Positions 6,191 through 13,165 of a DNA stretch of 64,000 nucleotides are shown here, one piece after another (the stretch's first letter is position 1; the number at the start of each line of letters is the position of its first letter). The notes under the pieces were generated by a model that worked only from the letters and a program-made list of their open reading frames with translations, did no database searches and was not told the origin of the DNA. Source of the DNA: Algibacter miyuki (lineage in GTDB: Bacteria > Bacteroidota > Bacteroidia > Flavobacteriales > Flavobacteriaceae); NCBI RefSeq assembly GCF_042427745.1, contig NZ_JBHMFA010000009.1, one strand, 5' to 3'. Made by a program: the position numbers and the translations under genes.

Positions 6191-6394
6191 GTGCTACAAC
6201 GTCTCGTATATGAAAAGTGGCGCTGAAAATAAGCGGTTTCTTTTCGGATAAACACAAGCCGAATTTTTAAATTTTACTATTTATCTTTTTTATTGGAAAT
6301 CGTCAAATTTAAAAATTTGGCGACTTTCCAAAAATGCCCAAACCTTAGTGTTAGTAATGACTTGCGCTATTTTTTATATACATTGTTAGCCACA
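6191..6394. repeat. attC-like element R10 (divergent, 190 bp core to core)
   Basis: Core AAC 6198-6200 and GTT 6385-6387. The sequence between is unlike R1-R9 but folds in the same way. The outer arms TATATGAAAA near 6207 and TTTTTATATA near 6371 pair, GTGGCGCT pairs with GCGCTAT, and a long imperfect central stem runs from TTGGAAATCG near 6294 to GGCGACTTTCC near 6320-6330. The left arm GTGCTACAAC pairs with cassette 9 and the right arm GTTAGCCACA with cassette 10. It is the attC of the cassette nearest the recombinase. Confidence 0.7.
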
Positions 6395-6395
6395 G

Positions 6396-8810
6396 TTATT
6401 TTACTTTCCATCCTTTTTCCGCAAATATATTTTTAGCATAATTATCAGGATTTACTTTAAACTCTAATTCCTCCTTTAACTTTAAGAGCTTTGTGTTTTC
6501 TGGCTCATAAATAAGACCTTTTTCACATATTTCTAAAGCTCTTAAATCATCTCTGTTATTATTTCTAATATTTATTGCGTACCCAAATGAAGTTATAGCA
6601 TTTGAATGTATTTGAGTTTGAGATAACTTATCGCCGATGTAAAATGCTTTTTCAAAATATTCATTGGCTTGATTTGCTACCTTTTCTTTAGTTCTCTTAT
6701 GATGGTAGTACGAAATATTTCTAGCCTTCATAGAATAGCCCTGTGCAAGCCCTAGGTAAATTCTTTGGTCTTCATTATTTATTTTTAATGCTCTTTCAAA
6801 ATAGTCAATACTCGATTGTATTATTTCCTTTATTTTATCTCTATTACCGATACGACTTTTGTATTCGAGATATCCTAATTCTATTAAAGCTTCTAAAAAT
6901 TGGTCATCTAATTCTATAGCTAATAAAAATGCTTTTTTTGTCTTTTCGTAAGATTCTTTATAAATACCACTGTCTTCAATTTTCCCTTTTATCAAATATA
7001 AGAAAGCAAACTTGCTATTTTTTTCAATTAATCTTTCAATAGTGGTTATTGCTGTGTCGTAGTCATAGTAAGCAACAGACAAAGCTTTTATGGCTTCTGT
7101 TGCTGCAACTTTCTCTTTATGATTTTTAGCTTGCGAACGATAAAATAGATTTACACTTTCAGAACTATCTGAATTAAATTTACTTTTTTCTTGAACAAAA
7201 TTCTCATAATTACTTATAATATCTTGCTCGTTTTTTAGAACCAGATACTGTTTGGAATATATTTTGGCAAGGTGAGGAATAGAATAACCTATTTCTCCGC
7301 TTTCAGTTTTTTGTTTTAAACAAAGAGAAATTTTTGTCAGCTTTGGAATAGCTTGAAGGCCTATATCATCGCTTGAATATCCACTTATGTAAATCAAGTC
7401 GTCTATTGTTAAAAGTTCTTCTTTTTCTGAAAGTGAAAAAACAAATAACAATGCTTGTTCTATTTTAGATAGCTTGTCAATTGAACCTTTAAAACAAAAT
7501 CTTAGAATATCTTCGTAAGCTTTACCATTCTTTAAATTTTCAAGGACTGTCTCAACAGGTGTACCTGTTGATAATTGATGAGAAATTAGCTGACCTGCTA
7601 AAGGCATACCTTTTGTATATTGGTATAACTGAGGTAAACTTTCTCCATATAAATTAGAAAAAGTATTTTCATCATTACCGCAAAACAATTTATATTGAGA
7701 ATTTAAAAACTCAGGAAATTCTTCTTTTTCATCGAAACCATTTAGGTTAATTCTTGACATATAGAAATCCCCTAGAGTTTCTCTAGTTGTTAAAATAGCT
7801 TTGGAATTAATTGGGAAATGTTCAAGAAATGAAATTAAATCTTTATCGTTTAAAGTTTCAAGATTATCTACGATTAATAATACTTTGTTGTTTTTTAAGA
7901 AGTTTATTACAGTCTCTTCAATTTCATAATTTTCATTTTCATCTAAACCTAAGTCAACTACGAAATCATATATATCTTTGAGAAGTTCTGAATAATTAGC
8001 AATAAATTCACTTAGGTCTTTAATACCTTGTGGTGTGTATTTATTACGTTTAGAACTTGTCCAAATTATAAAATCAAAATTGTTTTTAAACTCGTCATTT
8101 TCAATAAGTCTTGTTGTGAAGTGGTGGACAAAAGTAGTTTTACCAATTCCACCAATTCCGTCAATTTGAATTAAACGATTATTTTTATTATTTAACTTAT
8201 TATTTAAATCTGTTAAGTATTCTTTTCTACCAATAAATTCATTGTACATTATTGGTTGCGTACTAACATTTTCTATTACTTTGAAATTGTTACTTTTAAG
8301 CTTATAAAAAAGATTATCAGCTTTTATTGAGCGACTTCCTCTTCTACAGTATACATCTCCAGTTTTGAAGACTGCAATGTTTTTACTTTTTCCAGCTTTC
8401 CAAGAAGCTTTGTTATATTGTCCGTCTTTTTTAAATGGTATTATTGTTTTTGAGGGAAAAATATATAATATAAAAAAATAGGCACCTTCAATTTCAATAG
8501 TATTAGTTAAAAATTCAATTGCTCCATCTGCATAATTATCCAATATATTAGAAATATTTGCTTCGTCGGTATCGCTATCACTTCTGTCATCTAAACCAAT
8601 CCATTCAAAATTGTTATTAACACCATAAATTAAATAACCTCCCTTAGAATTAGCAAATGCAAGTATATCTTTGGCAATTTCGATTTTTGACTTAGTATCA
8701 GATATAGTATATATTTCTTTATAGTCTAAATCCGTAGATTCAGTCTTAACTTCTAAATCTTTAATATCTTTAATTGTCTTCTTACTTACAAATTGTAATT
8801 TTTCGGTCAT
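6396..8810 (-). CDS. AlbA_2 / NB-ARC STAND NTPase with TPR-like repeats, probable defence protein (cassette 10)
   Basis: 804 aa. Residues about 20-170 form a Schlafen-type AlbA_2 domain (DYKEIY, AFANSKGGYLIYGV, VYCRRGSRS). Residues about 190-420 are an NB-ARC ATPase: EFIGRKEYL, P-loop GIGGIGKTT at 218-226, Walker B VLLIVDN, then the AILTTRE sensor and a GMPLAGQL motif. From about 570 the protein is helical with TPR-like units (YFERALKINNEDQRIYLGLA, YFEKAFYIGD). This architecture is common among bacterial STAND immune sensors, where the C-terminal repeats detect a phage component and the N-terminal domain is the effector. Anti-phage function is inferred. ATG at 8810, 23 nt after the cassette GTT, making it the attI-proximal cassette. 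Confidence 0.8.
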   Translation of the reverse strand: MTEKLQFVSKKTIKDIKDLEVKTESTDLDYKEIYTISDTKSKIEIAKDILAFANSKGGYLIYGVNNNFEWIGLDDRSDSDTDEANISNILDNYADGAIEFLTNTIEIEGAYFFILYIFPSKTIIPFKKDGQYNKASWKAGKSKNIAVFKTGDVYCRRGSRSIKADNLFYKLKSNNFKVIENVSTQPIMYNEFIGRKEYLTDLNNKLNNKNNRLIQIDGIGGIGKTTFVHHFTTRLIENDEFKNNFDFIIWTSSKRNKYTPQGIKDLSEFIANYSELLKDIYDFVVDLGLDENENYEIEETVINFLKNNKVLLIVDNLETLNDKDLISFLEHFPINSKAILTTRETLGDFYMSRINLNGFDEKEEFPEFLNSQYKLFCGNDENTFSNLYGESLPQLYQYTKGMPLAGQLISHQLSTGTPVETVLENLKNGKAYEDILRFCFKGSIDKLSKIEQALLFVFSLSEKEELLTIDDLIYISGYSSDDIGLQAIPKLTKISLCLKQKTESGEIGYSIPHLAKIYSKQYLVLKNEQDIISNYENFVQEKSKFNSDSSESVNLFYRSQAKNHKEKVAATEAIKALSVAYYDYDTAITTIERLIEKNSKFAFLYLIKGKIEDSGIYKESYEKTKKAFLLAIELDDQFLEALIELGYLEYKSRIGNRDKIKEIIQSSIDYFERALKINNEDQRIYLGLAQGYSMKARNISYYHHKRTKEKVANQANEYFEKAFYIGDKLSQTQIHSNAITSFGYAINIRNNNRDDLRALEICEKGLIYEPENTKLLKLKEELEFKVNPDNYAKNIFAEKGWKVK

Positions 8811-8822
8811 ATTTTTTCTAAT

Positions 8823-8874
8823 TGTGGCTAACGTGTTATATAATAACTTTTATCACTCATATCCCGTAAAATAA
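8823..8874 (-). other. Candidate attI-like insertion site next to the recombinase
   Basis: On the minus strand the recombinase stop (8877-8875) is followed by 42 bp of unique sequence and then GTTAGCCACA, the start of cassette 10. The bases just before the junction read TATAACAC followed by GTTAG, matching the ACACGTT end of R2, R4 and R9. A small inverted repeat GTTAT, ATA, ATAAC lies at 8836-8848, but there is no attC-type long hairpin. A simple site on the integrase side and a structured site on the cassette side is the integron arrangement. Confidence 0.55.
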
Positions 8875-10035
8875 TCAGGATATAGTAATATTGTTGTTAC
8901 TGTTATTCTGTAAAGATAATTTTTTTATGGCATTATCTAAAGGGCTTTTTATTTGCTGTAAATCTTTTCTGGTAACATGCGTGTAAATCATAGTGGTTTC
9001 GGGTCTACTATGCCCTAATAATTCTTGAATATACCTAATATCAATACCTTGCTCAAGCATGTGTGTGGCATAGCTGTGTCTAAGCGTGTGCGGTGTTATT
9101 GTTTTTGTTATTCCGGCAGTCTTGGCGTTTCTTTTTAAAAATGCGCGTATAGATTCCGGGCTATAATGTCCGCCGTTCGGGTTTTCAATAAAATAAACTT
9201 TAGGTTTGTATGTGTTGTGATAGTTTTTTAATAAAGGAAATAAGCTTTCAGCAATTGTAGTGTAGCGATCTTTGCGTCCTTTAGCATTTTGGATATACAA
9301 TTGTTTCCGCTTAAAATCAAAATCACTTAATTTAAGACTAATCAACTCTCCAATCCGTAAACCGGAACCATAGAGCATAGCGATTATAGTACGGTGCTTT
9401 AGATTTTTTGTGGCTTGTAAAAGCGAAAGTACTTCCTCAATACTTAAAACAATAGGTAGTTTTTTGTCCTTTTTAGGCATGTAAATTTTGTCTGTATTTA
9501 TGGAACATGCTGGGTAGAAATGTGCAAAATGTTTAAGCCCACTAACCATTTGCCTGTGCGTACTAATGGCATAATTTAAAGTGCTTACAGCCCATTCGGT
9601 GTAGCGTCTTACATCGTTTTCATTAAGACTATCCAATGGTTTTTCTCCTGTAAAACGTAAAAACTCTAATATAAAGCCTCCGTATGTTGAAATGGTACTT
9701 GTGCTAAATCTTTTTCCTTTTAAGAACTCGAGAAACTGATGGTAAACAGTCGTTTTTTCGGGGTTTAATATTGCGAGTTTAGATTTGCTTGTTTTGTGAG
9801 GCACTAGGCTTGTTGTGGTGTCTTCTATAAGTGTTAAGTTGCCTTTTTGTAGATGTGCTTTAAAAGCTTCTAACCGTGCTTCATTGTACTCAAAATAGAA
9901 AGTACGATGCGTGTTGCTCCAGAATACGCCGTCAAATTTTTTAATATATTCTTTAACGTCAAAATTGTACCGAAATGTAATAGCAATACAACTTTTAGAA
10001 TTATAAGTAAGAGGAGCTAATGTAATTGAAGTCAT
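8875..10035 (-). CDS. Tyrosine recombinase, candidate cassette integrase
   Basis: 386 aa. Residues 1-75 form an extra N-terminal module (FRYNFDVKEYIKKFDGVFWSN) seen in some Bacteroidota recombinases. A SAM-like core-binding domain follows at about 93-175 and the catalytic domain at about 195-370. Catalytic residues visible: R227 (LYGSGLRIGEL), a lysine in AKGRKDR (252-256), H316 and R319 (HTLRHSYATH), H342 (LLGHS) and Y351 (TTMIYTHV). R227 to R319 is 92 residues, close to XerD and much shorter than IntI1 (R146 to R280), so the integron-integrase insertion appears absent. It is transcribed toward the cassettes, starting 54 bp downstream of the pnp terminator arm. A possible promoter (TTTTTTG and TAACTTTA) lies in 10041-10072. 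Cassette integration is inferred from position. Confidence 0.85.
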   Translation of the reverse strand: MTSITLAPLTYNSKSCIAITFRYNFDVKEYIKKFDGVFWSNTHRTFYFEYNEARLEAFKAHLQKGNLTLIEDTTTSLVPHKTSKSKLAILNPEKTTVYHQFLEFLKGKRFSTSTISTYGGFILEFLRFTGEKPLDSLNENDVRRYTEWAVSTLNYAISTHRQMVSGLKHFAHFYPACSINTDKIYMPKKDKKLPIVLSIEEVLSLLQATKNLKHRTIIAMLYGSGLRIGELISLKLSDFDFKRKQLYIQNAKGRKDRYTTIAESLFPLLKNYHNTYKPKVYFIENPNGGHYSPESIRAFLKRNAKTAGITKTITPHTLRHSYATHMLEQGIDIRYIQELLGHSRPETTMIYTHVTRKDLQQIKSPLDNAIKKLSLQNNSNNNITIS

Positions 10036-10070
10036 AGTGACTTAAAGTTACAACATTTTTCTGAAAGCAA

Positions 10071-10105
10071 AAAAGAAGCCCGATAACTTGTTATAGTTAT
10101 CGGGC
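10071..10105 (-). terminator. Rho-independent terminator of pnp
   Basis: GCCCGATAAC (10078-10087) pairs with GTTATCGGGC (10096-10105) around an 8-nt loop. On the minus strand the stem is followed by a T-rich run. It lies 25 bp past the pnp stop and separates pnp from the recombinase gene. Confidence 0.9.
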
Positions 10106-10130
10106 CTGATTTATGAATTAAAAAAAAGAA

Positions 10131-12380
10131 TTAATCTTCTTTTTTATCTTCTCTTGGTTTTCTGTCATCACGACGGTTGTCACGACCTCTGTTGTCACGA
10201 GCACCTCTGTTATCACGTCCACCAGAACGTTTATCATCTCTTGGTGGTCTAGCAACATAACCTTCTGGTTTTGGTAAAATAGCTTTACGAGATACTTTCT
10301 CTTTGCGTGTTCTTGGATCTTGTCCAAAATACTTCACATCAAAAACATCACCCATATTAACTACATCCGATACATTTTCAGTACGTTCCCAAGCCAATTC
10401 ACTTACGTGTAATAAAACTTCGTTTCCTGGTGCATCCATATACTCAACAACAGCACCAAAATCTAACATTTTGATTACTTTTACTTCATATACACTACCA
10501 ACAGTTGGTTTAAATAATAAAGAATCGATTTTTGCCATAACAGCATCAATACCTTTAGAACCTACACCTAATATTTCAACAATACCTTCTTCAGTAACTG
10601 GATCTTCGTTAATAACGATAGTCGTCTCAGTTTCTTTTTGCATTTCTTGAATTACTTTTCCTCCAGGTCCAATTAAGGCACCAATAAATTCGTTTGGTAC
10701 ACGACGCGTTACCATAGTAGGCGCATGATCTTTAACGCTTTCTGCAGGTGCAGCAATAGTATCTGTAATTTTACCTAAGATATGTAAACGACCTTCGCGT
10801 GCTTGTTTTAGTGCATTTACTAAAATTTCGTAGCTTAATCCTTTAATTTTAATATCCATTTGGCAAGCAGTAATTCCTTCAGAAGTACCAGTTACTTTAA
10901 AATCCATATCTCCTAAGTGATCTTCATCACCTAAAATATCAGATAATACGGCGTAACGGTCACCATCAGAAATTAATCCCATAGCAATACCAGAAACTGG
11001 ACGTTTCATTTTTACACCAGCATCCATTAATGCCATTGTACCAGCACAAACAGTTGCCATAGAAGACGAACCGTTAGATTCTAATACTTCAGATACAACA
11101 CGTACAGTGTACGGACAATCTGAAGGAATCATTCCTTTTAAACCACGTTGTGCTAAGTTACCATGCCCAACTTCTCTACGAGATGTTCCTCTTAATGGTC
11201 TAGCTTCACCTGTACAAAAAGGAGGGAAGTTATAGTGTAAGTAGAAATTCTCCTCACCTTCGTAAGATGGCATATCTATTTTGTTAGCATCTCTAGATGT
11301 TCCTAAAGTTACTGTAGCTAAAGCTTGAGTTTCTCCACGAGAAAAGATAGAAGAACCGTGTGTAGAAGGTAAATAATCTACCTCACACCATATTGGTCTA
11401 ATTTCGTCAGTCTTTCTTCCGTCTAAACGTAAACCTTCGCTTAATGTTAATTCACGTACCGCTTCTTTTTCCGCTTTGCTGTAGTATCCTCCAACAAGGT
11501 GTCCAAATTCTGCCATTTCTTCTTCTGTAAAAGACGCTTTAACTTCTTCTTTTACTTCAGCAAATGCAGCGCTACGTTCTGCTTTAGAAGTCCCCTTCTT
11601 TGCAATAGCGTAACATTTATCGTATGCTAATTCGTGTATTCTTTTTTGTAAATCTTCGTTAACTTCTGCAGTTGTGTATTCACGAACTTCTTTTTTACCA
11701 AAAGCTTCCGCTAAACGCAACTGTGCATCAATTTGTACTTTAATAGCTTCGTGAGCAAATTTGATAGCGTCTGCCATTTCTTCTTCAGAAATTTCATCCA
11801 TCTCACCTTCAACCATCATTACAGAATCGGCAGAAGCACCAATCATCATCTCTAAGTCAGATTCTGCTAATTGTGCTCTAGTTGGGTTAATTACAAATTC
11901 ACCATTAACACGTGCAACTCTAGCTTCAGAAATAGCACATTCGAAAGGTAAATCAGATAATTGAATTGCAGCACTCGCCGCTAATCCAGCCATAGCTTCT
12001 GGCATTACGTTTTCGTCATGAGACATTAATTGAATCATCACTTGAGTTTCTGCGTGGTAATCTTTTGGAAATAATGGACGTAAAACACGATCCACTAAAC
12101 GCATCGTTAATACCTCACCGTCACTTGGTCTAGCTTCTCTCTTAAAGAAACCACCTGGGTAACGTCCTGCAGCAGCAAATTTTTCGCGATAATCTACCGT
12201 TAAAGGTAAAAAGTCAACATCACTTTGTTTGTAGTTCGAAACAACTGTACATAATAACATACATTTTCCCGATTGTACTACAACGCTACCATGAGCTTGT
12301 TTTGCTAATTTTCCGGTTTCGATAGAAATTTCTCTACCGTCCCCAAGGTCAATAACCTCTTTAAAAACTTTTGGAATCAT
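10131..12380 (-). CDS. pnp: Polyribonucleotide nucleotidyltransferase (PNPase)
   Basis: 749 aa. It performs phosphorolytic 3'-to-5' RNA decay in the cytoplasm. Two RNase PH domains (about 10-230 and 320-550) carry the family signatures GGFFKREARPSDGEVLTMRL and FPPFCTGEARPLRGTSRREVGHG. A KH domain (about 560-620) has GALIGPGGKVIQEMQ, and an S1 domain follows (about 630-695, YEVKVIKMLDFGAVVEYM). The last 45 residues are an RG/RD/K-rich tail (RDNRGARDNRGRDNRRDD), a disordered RNA-binding extension. Downstream neighbour of rpsO on the same strand, a widely conserved order, here separated by about 330 bp with a terminator and a repeat. Confidence 0.97.
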   Translation of the reverse strand: MIPKVFKEVIDLGDGREISIETGKLAKQAHGSVVVQSGKCMLLCTVVSNYKQSDVDFLPLTVDYREKFAAAGRYPGGFFKREARPSDGEVLTMRLVDRVLRPLFPKDYHAETQVMIQLMSHDENVMPEAMAGLAASAAIQLSDLPFECAISEARVARVNGEFVINPTRAQLAESDLEMMIGASADSVMMVEGEMDEISEEEMADAIKFAHEAIKVQIDAQLRLAEAFGKKEVREYTTAEVNEDLQKRIHELAYDKCYAIAKKGTSKAERSAAFAEVKEEVKASFTEEEMAEFGHLVGGYYSKAEKEAVRELTLSEGLRLDGRKTDEIRPIWCEVDYLPSTHGSSIFSRGETQALATVTLGTSRDANKIDMPSYEGEENFYLHYNFPPFCTGEARPLRGTSRREVGHGNLAQRGLKGMIPSDCPYTVRVVSEVLESNGSSSMATVCAGTMALMDAGVKMKRPVSGIAMGLISDGDRYAVLSDILGDEDHLGDMDFKVTGTSEGITACQMDIKIKGLSYEILVNALKQAREGRLHILGKITDTIAAPAESVKDHAPTMVTRRVPNEFIGALIGPGGKVIQEMQKETETTIVINEDPVTEEGIVEILGVGSKGIDAVMAKIDSLLFKPTVGSVYEVKVIKMLDFGAVVEYMDAPGNEVLLHVSELAWERTENVSDVVNMGDVFDVKYFGQDPRTRKEKVSRKAILPKPEGYVARPPRDDKRSGGRDNRGARDNRGRDNRRDDRKPREDKKED

Positions 12381-12398
12381 AAATTTTTTCTTGCAATC

Positions 12399-12483
12399 TA
12401 GGCATACATTTGCCTAAATTATGTTAAACAATGGTCGCTGTGTTGTTGTGTGTAGTTGTTGTGTGTGCGACATTAAAAATGTC
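12399..12483 (-). promoter_or_regulatory. pnp leader region with small palindrome and GT-rich tandem repeat
   Basis: Upstream of the pnp start there is a TAGGCA / TGCCTA inverted repeat (about 12399-12416). Beyond it is a 13-bp direct repeat (GTTGTTGTGTGT, 12442-12453 and 12455-12466) enclosed by GTCGC and GCGAC, and then a GACAT / ATGTC hairpin (12469-12483). PNPase leaders are structured and autoregulated in other bacteria. A link here is only a possibility. Confidence 0.25.
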
Positions 12484-12594
12484 TATTGACCAATGAAAAA
12501 CCTTTTGTCCCATCCCGAAACAATCAGGATCTTACGGGTATCTAGCTTCTTCTATTACGCTATTTTAAACTCTCACGCTTGAGTTGTATTCTTT

Positions 12595-12677
12595 GGGCGT
12601 TGCCTAAAGGCCGGGCTTTCCGCTATATCTTTTTTGCTTTTAATGGCAAAAAAGGATGCCGCATCAATCCCTAACGC
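12595..12677 (+). repeat. Dispersed intergenic repeat, copy A
   Basis: GGGCGTTGCC at the left and CAATCCCTAACGC at the right give GCGTT / AACGC ends. The internal motifs GGCCGGGCTTTCCGCTATATC and GGATGCCGCATC recur in the other copies. It lies between pnp and the rpsO terminator and is non-coding. Confidence 0.75.
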
Positions 12678-12684
12678 AAAAACA

Positions 12685-12710
12685 AAAAAGAGGCCGTTAA
12701 GCCTCTTTTT
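12685..12710 (-). terminator. rpsO terminator
   Basis: AAAAAGAGGC (12685-12694) pairs with GCCTCTTTTT (12701-12710) around CGTTAA, 4 bp after the rpsO stop. The A and T runs on both sides make it competent in both directions. Confidence 0.9.
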
Positions 12711-12714
12711 AAAA

Positions 12715-12984
12715 TTATTTTCTTAATCCTAATTCTTTTACTATAGCACGATATCTTAAGACATCTTTCTTAGTTAAGTAATCAAGTAAGCTTCTTCTTT
12801 TACCTACTAACATTACTAAAGAACGTTCAGTATTGTAATCTTTACGATTGTTTTTAAGGTGTGCAGTTAAGTGCTCAATTCTTTGGGTAAATAAAGCGAT
12901 TTGCCCTTCTGCAGAACCTGTATCGTTTTTATCTTTCCCGTGTTTTGCAAACATTTCTTGTTTGGCTTCTTTTGATAAATACAT
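12715..12984 (-). CDS. rpsO: 30S ribosomal protein S15
   Basis: 89 aa from ATG at 12984 (MYLSKEAKQEMFAKHGKD). The frame is open further upstream, but the S15 family begins here. Family motifs are visible: NDTGSAEGQIALFTQRIEHLTAHLKNNRKD, then RSLVMLVGKRRSLLDYLTKKD and YRAIVKELGLRK. It binds 16S rRNA early in assembly of the 30S platform. A TATATTTG box on the minus strand (complement of 13040-13047) fits the Bacteroidota -7 element and would give a leader of about 50 nt. Confidence 0.97.
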   Translation of the reverse strand: MYLSKEAKQEMFAKHGKDKNDTGSAEGQIALFTQRIEHLTAHLKNNRKDYNTERSLVMLVGKRRSLLDYLTKKDVLRYRAIVKELGLRK

Positions 12985-13039
12985 TCTAATATTATTGTAA
13001 ATGATTGTTATGTAATACGAAAGATTTTCTTTCGAGCCG

Positions 13040-13047
13040 CAAATATA
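13040..13047 (-). promoter_or_regulatory. Likely -7 box of the rpsO promoter
   Basis: TATATTTG on the minus strand matches the Bacteroidota TAnnTTTG element about 55 nt before the rpsO ATG. No well-placed TTG -33 element was found, so this rests on one box. Confidence 0.4.
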
Positions 13048-13165
13048 GTTATTTTTCCAATAACTATATAGGTTCAACACAAATATTTAATGTATACCCA
13101 TGGCATATACTTTTTTATTATATTTGTTTGAAAGTTAACCTGTTAATTATACGTCCCTATAGTTT

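Larger units (their letters stand above)
100..8874 (-). mobile_element. Integron-like gene-cassette array (ten complete cassettes, ten attC-like sites)
   Basis: Ten related or analogous elements (R1-R10) alternate with short minus-strand genes. Measured AAC to GTT, R1-R9 are 123-127 bp and R10 is 190 bp. In the coding direction each unit is GTTR, N6, gene, N6', YAAC, hairpin element, and then the next GTTR, where N6 and N6' are complementary and private to that cassette. Unit boundaries on the plus strand are 110, 778, 1538, 2068, 2511, 3172, 3860, 4797, 5423, 6201 and 8832. The array is bounded on the right by a tyrosine recombinase gene and runs off the window on the left. Gene order, uniform orientation and co-travelling termini match integron cassettes. 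Mobility itself is inferred. Confidence 0.8.

Noticed and set aside
100..6394. CRISPR array interpretation of the regular repeats
   Set aside because: Repeats are over 120 bp, spaced by 300-2,400 bp with genes between them, and no cas genes are present.
100..6394. Insertion sequences or MITEs as the source of the repeats
   Set aside because: There are no direct target duplications. Instead the flanks are inverted complements tied to the gene between two elements, which transposition does not explain.
8875..10035. Calling the recombinase a bona fide intI
   Set aside because: The catalytic domain has no visible IntI-specific insertion, so the name would claim more than the sequence shows.
10303..11964. 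Plus-strand frames inside pnp and similar antisense frames over accD, bamA, trkA, mpl and the T9SS gene
   Set aside because: They lie antisense to strongly supported genes and show only reversed composition.
12431..12470. GT-rich tandem repeat upstream of pnp as a phase-variable switch
   Set aside because: Only two imperfect 13-bp units are present, too few to suggest slippage-based variation.
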